This document shows positions 52,105-62,245 of a stretch of 64,000 nucleotides of DNA, one piece after another. This DNA comes from Epinephelus fuscoguttatus (taxonomy: Eukaryota > Chordata > Actinopteri > Perciformes > Serranidae): positions 31,830,598-31,894,597 of the forward strand of contig NC_064770.1 of assembly GCF_011397635.1 (NCBI RefSeq). Direction: 5' to 3'. The notes below the pieces were generated by a model. That model had not been told where the DNA came from and searched no databases. It worked only from the letters and a program-made list of their open reading frames with translations. Made by a program: the position numbers and the translations under genes. The stretch's first letter is position 1. Each line of letters begins with the position of its first letter.

Positions 52105-52635
52105 GGCTATACACTGTATAAAAGTAGTGAACATAGCCATCGTGATGCCTGTTGGTTTGTAGACTCCTTTTTTGAAGCCTCGAATTTGGTATTTTGGCTG
52201 CAGCCGTCTTGGTTTTTTGAAGCCAGATGGGACCATATTTGGACAAGAGGGTGGAGCTGTAGAGGAGTGAGGGGCAGATCTAACTAAGAACCTGAGGACC
52301 TGATTCACAGGTTGCTGTGGTAGCAACTTGTCAGTCACATGGAAGCCACGCCCTAAAGCACACCCTTCTTTATCGTCTATATTACTCTAATTGAGACCAT
52401 AATTTACAAAATGAACAACAAGCTGTATTGAAGAAGACTTGAACTCTTTAGGAAAATGTTTACTGGGGTAATAAACTGAGAAGCAGGGTCAGACTTTTAT
52501 CCCATAGAAATTCTTTTGCAACCACTGGAGTCACCCCCTGCTGGCCATTAGAAACAACGCAGGTTTAAGGCACTTTTGCATTGGCCTCAGTTGTCACACC
52601 CAGAGGCTACGTCCACTTGTTTTACACAGTCTAAG
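52105..52635. mobile_element. Common fish TIR repeat (ACTGTATAAAAG...CTTTTACACAGT type)
   Basis: The left end TACACTGTATAAAAGTAGTG and the complement of the right end (GACTGTGTAAAACAAGTGG) are inverted repeats. The internal phrases ACAAGCTGTATTGAAGAAGA and GTCACCCCCTGCTGGCCATT are widespread in fish genomes. Another piece of this family lies near 61258. Confidence 0.7.
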
Positions 52636-53880
52636 GCTACAGCCAGCAGCCGGTCAGCTTAGCTTAGCAATAGGACAGGAAACAGCTCTGAAGACACAAT
52701 CTGCCAACCAGCTACAATAGATTAAGTCACAATCTGGATACATTTGTGAAAGGCTCACCAAGAGAACGTGTTCAGTGTGTGCGTGTGAGTATTACTGTGT
52801 ATGCCTTGTCTATACGAACATACTGTGTGTGTATGTGTGTGTGTTTGAGGTCTCATGTGAGCAGTCCTTCCTGAATCCCTCTTCCCCCTGAAGCCACCTC
52901 TCCCCTGCCAAGACAGCTTGCTGTGTTGGTTTTCACTAAACGTGTTGGTTTAGCTCTAAATATCAACAGATGAACGCTTAGTCTGTGTTTTGTGGTTCTA
53001 CATATGGGCTGTGGATCCTCTGTCTTAATTTTAAAGCTCTAAAAAAAAAAAAAAAATCTTCTGCATATGCAGTTTGATTTACGACAGGGTTTCAACTTTG
53101 CAGGTGAAAAGGTAAAAGTCAGTTCAAAACGCTGCAGAAAATATAAAATGTTTTCTACACAGACAGAAGAAGATTAATCATTTTGCAGCTGCTGAAATAA
53201 AACAGTGAAGATAAATGAGCCCCAATTTATTTAACTATTTTCTAGGCACTCACGCAGCACCTAGAGGGGCCTACAAATCCCCATAAATAATAAATGCTCA
53301 CACTGTGGCACAGTAATAAAGACTTTTAGAGGTGACAGGTGTCCTGTATGTTTGTTTCCCAGTAGCATCCCTCTTCAGACACATGTCCCCTCTCACCTTC
53401 TTTTATGTAAAATAAAAATACGTAAATGAAATTCCCCACCATCCATGCTTTTAAGTTTTTCCTGTGACCTCAAAGAGCTGATTTACACTTGTAGCACATA
53501 TTTTACAGCAGGCATGAGTGTAATGATGCAGAGGATGGAGCTGCTGAGGTAATGAGGCAGTTTTACGGCCATCAAAGAAAATCCACCAGTTAATATCACA
53601 TCACAGATGGGGGGGCTGAAACAGTTGGAAGACCACACACACATGTACCCACATGACACATGCATGCACACACTGGCTGGCTTTTCGCGAGCTTGTTTCT
53701 GACACCAGATTCACACAATATGGAGAGTTTTAGCTGAGCATGTTTCGGTTTAATTCAGCTGTGGCAATGAGAAGAGTCATTTTTTTCCTTTTCTCCTGTA
53801 ACAGATAAAACTGATTAAATTGTGCAAAAGAAAAATTTTCAGAGATTTTAGAAAACTGTTTGTGCTCATACAGGGTGCGA
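52636..53880. other. Non-coding DNA
   Basis: Starts with the common CAGCTTAGCTTAGCA repeat scrap. The rest shows short TG tracts and an A run at 53041-53056, with no exon. Confidence 0.45.
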
Positions 53881-53889
53881 ATAAAACAA

Positions 53890-54330
53890 TCTTAACATCT
53901 ACATACAGTCTCTTTCAAAATAAATGCACTATGTCAGTACAACAACACAAATTGATGTGAGGTTTTTTTTTTCCTTCAACAACAAATGCGCAAGATTATG
54001 TTTAGGCATAAACATAAACATAGGTTTTGGCTTTAGAATCTTACGCTCTCTTGGGTGAAAGTCAGTGTTTGTTGGACCCATCCACCACCACTTCCACCCG
54101 CCCCACTTGGACTTTCGCTGCCTTAACTTTTGTCCTTGTCCCGCCACGTTTCCCCTGACGCTGCCGCGCGCCGTCAAACTATAACCTTTTTTGTTTGGGT
54201 CTCTGACACCACAAGTCACTGCCCAAGCACCGGATTTCGTCAGCTTTGGGGAGAGACCGGGCTCTTTATTTTGAAGTGCTGTTTTCTGCTGTCGAGTGAG
54301 ACTGCAAATTAACTGGACAACATGGCCAAA
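53890..54330 (+). repeat. Dispersed repeat family A, copy 4 (opposite strand)
   Basis: In reverse orientation to the copies at 33 kb and 49 kb. It shows the complements of their phrases, including CTTTCGCTGCCTTAAC, TTGTCCTTGTCCCGCC and CCTTCAACAACAAA. Confidence 0.65.
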
Positions 54331-54529
54331 CACAAATATGACTCCGGATGTATCAAACTGCGTGGACCTTGAACAAATGTGAAATCCGAACCCTGTGGTC
54401 AGACTGGTTGGGAATTACTGTACTAGTGTTCAAACTCGCACAACTAACCAGTCAGTCTGGTCTCATGAAACTTTTTAAAATGCTTGACTTCCCAATGGAA
54501 GATGAAAAATTACACAATTATCAAAAAAT

Positions 54530-54950
54530 AAATTTATGAATACAGAAAGAAGGAATACATATGTGCTGAAATAAATATGGAAGTATATAGATAAATGCAT
54601 CAATAAAGAAATACATGCAGAGTTGAGGACCTCCTACTTCACTAAAATACACACAAAAATACAAAAATAAATAAATGCAGTTGTACAAAAATGTAGAAAT
54701 AATTTTTAGATATTTATATATTAATGCCCTGTTAAATTATCAACTTTTATTTATTTACGCATTTATCTATTTATTTACTCCTTTCTTTATTTACACATTT
54801 ATTTATTTTTGTATTTGTTTCAGCATTTTTTTATTCATTTATTTCCATATTTATTTATTTATTCCTGTATTTATTGATACATTTATTTATCTATTTCCAC
54901 ATTTACTCTTGTTTTTATTTATCTTTTTTATTTTTAAGTCATACATCTTA
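54530..54950. repeat. AT-rich AAATAAATG/CATTTATTT inverted repeat
   Basis: The left part is purine-type (AATAAATATGG, AATAAATGC) and the right part is its complement (TTTATTTATTT, CATTTATTTA). It encodes a meaningless Phe/Ile/Tyr-rich open frame. Confidence 0.65.
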
Positions 54951-55129
54951 CTAAAGTGCTTCATGCACAAAATGTTACAGAAAACAATTCCAGGTTTTCA
55001 CATAGGAAGTTTAAATCTGCATGTTGGAAATATTTTTATTTGTATATTTTCCATCAGCAGCATAAAAATCAGTCTTCAGATCAGATTTATTGAAACAGAC
55101 TCTCTGTATCTGATAAAACTAAATTAACC

Positions 55130-56200
55130 TGGTTTAAGGAGATTTTTTTTCTCAGGCTGACAGGTTTCCACTTACTACAGCTTTAAAATGAATCCATGCT
55201 AAAACACTCAGCCGTATCTCAGTGGACCAAACCCTGCCTTTCAAAATAAATGTTAATTGATGCGGTTACTGTGACAGGTCAGCAGTCTGCAGATCAAAGA
55301 GCAGCTCTCAGATGTCAGAGTGGAAACTGGTTTTAATAGCAGCTCAGAAACACGTTTTACGCTGCAGTGTGTGTACAGGCACGCTCTCGTGGGGGCGGGC
55401 TGCAGTTTGATATGTAAATACAGCTGGCTGAATCATTTATGGAGCCGTGTATAACCTACATATCTGACATACTAAAGAGAGTGTAATGTGTGTGGAGAGG
55501 AGAGGGGGACATCAGCATGAGATATTGGTGTTAATATTTCAGAGCACACGTTTTTTACATTAACAATCGTAATTCCGCATGTTTACAGCTCCCTCCATAA
55601 ATTAGCTGGATCTAACACAAAGAGCACCAACTGTTGCCTAAAAACACTGGTTCTCCTGGGACCCATCCAACTTTCCTTCCACCCACCCTGAGCGGACTTT
55701 AATGCTCTTTAAATGATGTCCGTTGCTCTAAGCGTCTAACAAAAGTCCCTTTTACACTGCCTGTTTAAGGTGGGAATGTCATGCTGTTCCCTTTCACTCT
55801 GTAAAACACATATGTTCTTGTATTACACATATGATAGCGTTCTCGCGAGACCAACATGAAGAACCTTTCTCAAAACACCTGTAAAGGCCAATGAGACTGT
55901 TGCAATCTTTTTGCCTTTCACCTTGCAAAACCCTGCATCAGCAGAACCATCGCTAGAGATTTAACTGTCCGGCATGAAGTGAGCTAGCTCCCTACCCAGG
56001 ACGTCCCTATCGACGCTTGTTCCTGCGTTGTGCTTGTTTAGCTTGCTAACTAGCTGCACTCGCTGCTGTTTAGCGCAGCTACTTCCACACCTGTTTAGCA
56101 TAAGCTAACGGATAACTCAAAACGATTACAGAGTGTGGGGACAGAGTTTCTTTCCTTTAAGCCGGCAGCGGAGCTATTAACAGCACTAAATCAACACCTG
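55130..56200. other. Non-coding DNA
   Basis: No gene recognised. The part at about 55255-55500 looks unique rather than repetitive. The part near 55830-56110 has GCTAGC/GCTAAC phrases typical of fish MITEs. Confidence 0.4.
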
Positions 56201-56206
56201 TGTTAA

Positions 56207-57106
56207 AGGGAAATTTTGGTTTATTTCAACCTGTCTCCTATCGTCCTAAATTTGTTTCAAGTGACCAGTGACATAAAAATAATAGTTAGCATGTTAGCCG
56301 TTAGCCTAGATACAGCCGGGGTACATAGTAGCATCAGACCTGTTAAAACGTAATTGAACGGGCATACTTCAAGTGCAAAGTTAGTCCACTAAACAAGCTT
56401 TTTTTCCACAAAGACCGCCTCATATCGTTAGGATAAATGTCAGAGAACATATAGAAAACGACATGTAAACGTGTTGTCTTACCTTACCGGTGTGGTGCCA
56501 TGTTTGTTTACCATCTAGCTCTGCTTTCCAAAGCGAGGCCAAACTCTCGCAAGAACAAGCAGCAACAGCTGGAAGGCAGAACTGGACAGTAGCCTGAAAA
56601 GTTCATTCATTTATTTTATGAAAGATTTTTAGAATAATGGCTGACTTTTTGCCAGACTTCGACTTTGTGGAGGAGGAATTTGACGAGACACCTCCACCTG
56701 GAGTAGTATCCAGCTGGGCTTTATCTAGAGCTCGCGAGATTTCAGGCACGGTATGAGATCGCTGCTTGTTCTCGAGATATTTCAGCCACACTTTGGAAAG
56801 CAGAGCTAAATGTAAACAAACATGGCACCACACCGGTAAGGTAAGACAACACGTTTACATGTCGTTTTCTATATGTTCTCTGACATTTATCCTAACAATA
56901 TGAGGCGGTCTTTGTGGAAAAAAAGCTTGTTTAGTGGACTAACTTTGCACTTGAAGTATGCCCGTTCACTTACGTTTTAACAGGTCTGACGCTACGGCTG
57001 TATCTAGGCTAATGGCTAACATGCTAACTATTATTTTTATGTCACTAGTCACTTTAAACAAATTTAGAACGATAGGAGACAGGTTGAAATAAACCAAAAT
57101 TTCCCT
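56207..57106. mobile_element. 900-bp Kolobok-like element with long (about 320-bp) inverted arms
   Basis: Starts AGGGAAATTTTGGTTTATTT and ends with its complement. Each end abuts TTAA (56203-56206 and 57107-57110). The arms, about 56207-56533 and 56791-57106, are near-perfect inverted repeats, and weaker pairing continues inward. The centre carries a short open frame with a donor-like end. TTAA plus AGGG termini suggests Kolobok; not proven. Confidence 0.88.
56637..56756 (+). pseudogene. Short acidic open frame inside the Kolobok-like element
   Basis: ATG opens MADFLPDFDFVEEEFDETPP, then PGVVSSWALSRAREISGT, meeting a possible donor ACG|GTATGA at 56751 and an in-frame stop three bases later. 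It may be a relic of the first exon of the parental element's protein, with the rest lost. I do not recognise the protein, and it could be chance. Confidence 0.35.
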
Positions 57107-57832
57107 TTAAAGGGACAGCCAGCAGTTCAGGACAGGTGTGACACTGCGATGATGAGTTACGCATGCGCCCTACTACCGGTTAGCAGCTCAACTCAAAGAA
57201 GAACAGCAACTAAAAATGTCCACAAATTGGTGAGGCAATGAGGTCTAGAAGCTCCCTACCCTCCGAGCAGAGGACAGGATCAGCCGCCATATTACAGGGA
57301 TGATAAATTAGTATTAATGCCAATTTATTCCATTGCTATTGTTTAGAAAGTGCTGCCAACACTCGTCACGCCTCTTTTGCTTCTGGAATGCCGACATAAT
57401 CACACACTAAGGCGACATGATGCCATCATCGTTTGGTTCTGTACAAAAAAGCAAAGGCAGCTTAATAAAGGGACTTTGTAGCAGCCATACTGAAGGATCT
57501 CTGTATAAGAAGAACTAATGATGCAAATGGGTTTGAATTGGAAAGTGGTGGAAAGCCCGCTGCGTCTCACACTGGTGCTAAACACTGTCCCAGGCGGCAC
57601 TTTAATGACGCCTGGGACACTGCCCAAGTGGCGTATTTTGACGCTCTGGGAGTGAGACCAGGCTGAAAAATGCAAAAAATATTTTACTGTAGGAAAAAAA
57701 AAAATGCAGATCTAATAAAGATAGTCTGTGTAAAAATGCACTTTGGCTGAATATTGATTTGAAAAAAAAAAATACAACCAAGACATTATATCCATTAAAA
57801 ATGAAACCAGCCTGTTAAATATAGATTCTTGG

Positions 57833-57870
<38 letters not shown>

Positions 57871-58066
57871 GGTGTATTAAACCTGATACACCGTGGCTCT
57901 CTTTTGCTGCAAGTAAAAATAAATGCTCCGCTGTGTATATTCAGTCCTATAAAACAGATCCACAGCAAAGGTGATGTCACTGCAAAGGGAGTTGAAAGGG
58001 TTGCCATGGTGACGGGCGAAGGCAGTCGTGTTTGGCCTTGACTGGGTGGGGTGCTGCTACGAACAG

Positions 58067-58104
<38 letters not shown>

Positions 58105-58204
58105 TCATTACGTCCCTGTTTAACACATTTGATTTCCACTAATGTTTACAGAATCTGTAACACTGTGCATTTATATGCCATTCGATGGGTATGCTTGTGA
58201 CTAA

Positions 58205-58258
<54 letters not shown>

Positions 58259-58890
58259 CCCTGTGCCATCCAATTACCTCCACACACAGCTCTAGGCTCA
58301 TGTACGCTGAGCCACCTCATTATGAACAGTAAAAACAAAACCAGAGGCTATTACACGAGGCTGTTACAGCACAGTAAATAGACGTCCACAGCAGAGTTTG
58401 TGTCTGTGTGTCCTGTTCTCCAGATAATTGGAGTCTAGAGGAATGCATTGTCCATTGGTGTTGGAGACCATGAAACAATTCATAAATGATCTGTCTCTCT
58501 CTATGTGTGTGTGTATGTTTTTAAGTTGGTGAAAGAAGGATACTAAATAGGTAATTTATCAGTTTATTTATTCCACATCCTCTATTACCACTGGAAAAAA
58601 GATAGAAGGTAGCAATGGCATTAACATGGCAATAACAGTCATTTACCATCCCTGTTATATGGCGGCTGATCTTGTCCTCTGCTTGGAGGCTGCCTTTGTT
58701 TTTCCACTTTGACATATTTCGCCGCTGGTCTTCTTCTTTGAATTAGCTGCTAACTGCCATCAGCTCTTTTAAACCTCCTGTGGTGGGTCGCACACATAAC
58801 ACGTCATCAGAATGTCACACCTGTGCTGCCCGTGATCCCATTCTGCCGGTTGTCACTTTACTACAGAGATCATTTTGGCGCTGTTACTAC
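57107..58890. other. Non-coding DNA with three TG/CA microsatellites
   Basis: (TG)n tracts lie at about 57835-57868, 58068-58103 and 58209-58254. No exon recognised. Confidence 0.6.
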
Positions 58891-59835
58891 CAGTGTTAAC
58901 TTTGACAGCTATTTAAGAGTTAGTCTTAGTCTTGAGATAAAAATGTTTATTAGTTTTAGTTACATTTTAGCCATTTTTATCCTTCATAGTTTAAGTCTAG
59001 TTTTAGTCTACGGAACTTTTAGTCGTTTCTTTATCTTTATTCTAATCCAGTTAATCCATATTAGTCTGGAGGTGTTAACTCATGTTTTATGGAGTCAGCG
59101 ATTACAACTAAACTTTCATCTCTGTCAGAGAAAACTGATCTGAGTTCAGACTGTTCACTTACAACACAGCCACACTCACAGATAACTGAGCCTCTTACCT
59201 GCCTGTCAAACAGCATCAACCCATTAACCTTCCTGAGATAGTCCAGACTGAGGGGAGTCCTGTGGGGACTACTAGTGGCTGGTGGCTGCTTGCTCTGCTG
59301 CCATTCTGTGCCTAACAAGTGGAGCTAACTGCTAACAGTCATAGCTGTAACTAACAAACTCCACAAATCCATTCAGCAGCTCCACCATCCACAGTCAGAC
59401 ACGCACAGCAGATTCTTTACTGGTGAATTACAGCTGACACTGCTCCGGTGCTCCTGGTGCAGACTATTTACTGGAATTTACCAGCCTGTCACTCATTAGG
59501 CATTTGAAGATGATTACCAGCATGGCCTTTCTCGGCTTTCAATGTCCAATAGTCAACCACGAACATTTTCATTCCTCCAGGAGAGTTCCTGGTGGGATGA
59601 AACTCTCCTGATTTTTGAAGATAATTACAAGCATGACTGTTCTTGGCTTTCAATGTCCGATAGTTGACTACGAACATTTTCGTCACGTCTTATCAACGAA
59701 AATGAAGCATAGATTTCCTCTTAGTTTTTTTTGTTAAGATCTATTTTTTGCTTGTCACTGTCAAGTTTACATCATGGAAAAAAGGTCGCTGATGAAAAAT
59801 ATTCGTCATAGTTTCCATCAACGAAATTAAAACTG
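58891..59835. mobile_element. 945-bp hAT-like non-autonomous element
   Basis: The left end CAGTGTTAACTTTG and the complement of the right end (CAGTTTTAATTTCG) are inverted repeats. The 8-bp flanks GTTACTAC (58883-58890) and GTTACAAC (59836-59843) differ at one base. The interior is rich in TTAGTTTTAGT-type phrases and has no transposase. Confidence 0.75.
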
Positions 59836-59843
59836 GTTACAAC

Positions 59844-61250
59844 CTCCGGTGCCACCTTTAAGGTGAGACAACTCTATCCCCTCCTTCTGTGAGTGTAACT
59901 TTAATACAGAACAGTTAGGCGGCAATATGACGTGAAATTGCCACCTTGAAGAGACAGTGTGAAAAGAGGCTACAGACAAACCTGAAGAATCTTGAGTTTG
60001 TTTATTACTGACAGTAATTACAACATGGGCATTCCCCTTGCCCAATGAAAACAAGAAAGTAGCAGACAAGAAATTAAAGATATTTACACCATGAATTGGT
60101 ACAAAAATGACACAAATTGGCGCATAAAAATTCACCAGAATGAAGAAAGTTATGTGTTTGATGCACAAAATCTTCTGGTGGAGTCTAAACCCCTTATTTA
60201 ATATGTGTCCCCTCTCCAGTGCTGAAACAAAACTAATGCTGTTGCATCTTGGTGAATAAGAGCCTGTGTTTTCCATTCTCATTTTGGAATAAATGTGTCA
60301 CCTTATTGTGATATTGTGTTTTGGTGATTGCTTTGTCTGTTCAAATCCTTCCAGTCTGCAAGTATTCACCCTCTGGAGGTGCGGATGAGGGGGAGATGCT
60401 GAAATGAAATTTCAGCTTGCAGAACACATTATCGAATGTCTGTAAAATTCAATATTGAATCAAAATCCCTGATGAAATCAAACCCCGGATGGCTGGAGCT
60501 GGCCTACATAGAGTAATGTGCATCTTATCCCAGACAGTAAAGTAATCTTGCCTGTGCCGGTTGAGTTTTCAGTCACTGAAATATAACAGAAATATTGACT
60601 GCAGATGAGCTCTGCTGCAAATATTCTTTGCCTTCTCCTTTTTTATCCCTTTCCAGGGGACTGCCACAGAGAAGTCAGCTTTTATTATTTTATTTCTGTT
60701 TCTTAGAGAGTGTAATGGGTGTAGGCACTTATCATCTTTCTCTGAATATTCACTGAGACATTATACAACAATATAGAGCATGTTTTGTCAAACACAAGTT
60801 AGAGCAATAGCTGGGCTGCAATGACACTGTTCCTTTAACATTACTGCTATAACAGCTTCCTCTCAGTTTATATTCCCACTGAACCCATCCATTCTTCCAA
60901 CTGCCTTGTATATCTCTCATGTCACTTGCCTTATTGCCAGAGGGTACGTGGGAGGATTGTGGAGTAGCTCAACTAATTTGGAAAAATAGAAATTATGATT
61001 TGATTTTTTAATATACTCTCAGTTGCCAGTCTATTGAGTAGGCTACACCTAGCCAAGTCAGATGCAGTCAAATACAACATTACTGCGATAAATTCTGACT
61101 TTGTGAAGGTTGTAATGTTCAGTTTTTGTTGAAATCGCTGGGTGTTAAGTCAAGTTTATGGTTGTTCTGAAGGATGCAGTTCGGGTGCTGTTGAATATGG
61201 TAACACATGGTACTGTTGAGTGGTATTATTGTCCAGTAACGTATGGTACT
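59844..61250. other. Non-coding DNA
   Basis: A 151-codon open frame on the minus strand (59827-60282) has no recognised domain and starts inside the adjacent hAT-like element, so I do not call it a gene. The part at 60350-60700 looks unique and could be conserved non-coding DNA. Confidence 0.4.
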
Positions 61251-61254
61251 GTTG

Positions 61255-62150
61255 AACTCATAGACTGTAAAATAACAGACATAGCTACCATTGGTTTGTC
61301 GACTCCCATTTTGAAGCCCCGAGTTCGACACTGTGGCTTTCGCACTTGAGAAGAAGCTGAAGATACTATCAGCAAAAAGCCTGTCACTTAAAGCAGTTTG
61401 TCACAGCTCAAATTTCCTAGGTTGTTTTTTTATTTCATTCATTCATGTTGTTTCCTGTTTTACTTTGAAACTCACATCTCTCCTTTCAGATCACTTCACT
61501 TCCTGCCCCGGTGAGTTTTCCCTCCCTTTTGATGACTTCACCTGTGTCTGATTGTCTGTCCCACCCTGATTAGCCTCACCTGTGTCTCGTTATCCTTCCC
61601 CTCACCAGAGTGTTTAGTATGCGTCTTGTTTTCTCTCAGTGCCACTTCGTCTTAGCTCCTTGTGTGTCTAGTGTTCCAGCCTTTTGTTTCCTTGTGTCTT
61701 TTTCTTTCTTTTTTTTGGATTTAGCCTGTTGATTGACTCTGACTCTGCCTCATTCCTATTGGATATGTTTGCCTCCACTCCACTGATAGTCCGTCTGTGT
61801 ACCAAACCTACCTTTGGACCAGTAAAGACTGAGTTATTTTACTGGAACTGTGCATTTGAGTCCACTCTCACCTAGTTCACCAGTTGTTACACAGTTTGTC
61901 CTTAATTATGTCTAACTTTAAGCTGTAATAAGACGCAAACGGCTGAGTTATATAAAAATTCACTTCCCGTACAGTTCTCATGAAGAGGGAAACTAGCTAT
62001 AGACACCAAAACCATATTTTGTACCAGGCAGTAAACATGTTTATTTCTGCTGTAAAATTGGGCATTTTAACATGGGTGTCTATGGGGATTGACTTGCTTC
62101 TGGTGCCAGCCTCAAGTGGCAGCTCAAAGAACTGCAATTCTTTGGCACTT
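61255..62150. repeat. Fish TIR repeat interrupted by a second repeat
   Basis: Begins with ATAGACTGTAAAATAACAGA and ends with a segment also seen at 37420-37600. Between about 61400 and 61890 lies different sequence rich in CACCTGTGTCT/CTTCCTG phrases, typical of another fish repeat. At 37 kb the outer parts are nearly contiguous, which supports an insertion. Confidence 0.55.
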
Positions 62151-62245
62151 CCTTGTTAACTCATTTTTCAGCCATGGAGTTTGTCACTTGGTCAAACTAT
62201 ACTGAGACATTTCTGTTAGTTAGCCTACCTTCACTGAAATATAGA

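Noticed and set aside
54675..55127. 150-codon Phe/Ile/Tyr-rich frame resembling a membrane protein
   Set aside because: It translates TTTATTTATT-type simple sequence; hydrophobicity is an artefact.
59827..60282. 151-codon minus-strand open frame
   Set aside because: No domain I recognise; it begins inside the adjacent hAT-like element and has AT-driven composition. Kept as unassigned rather than called a gene.
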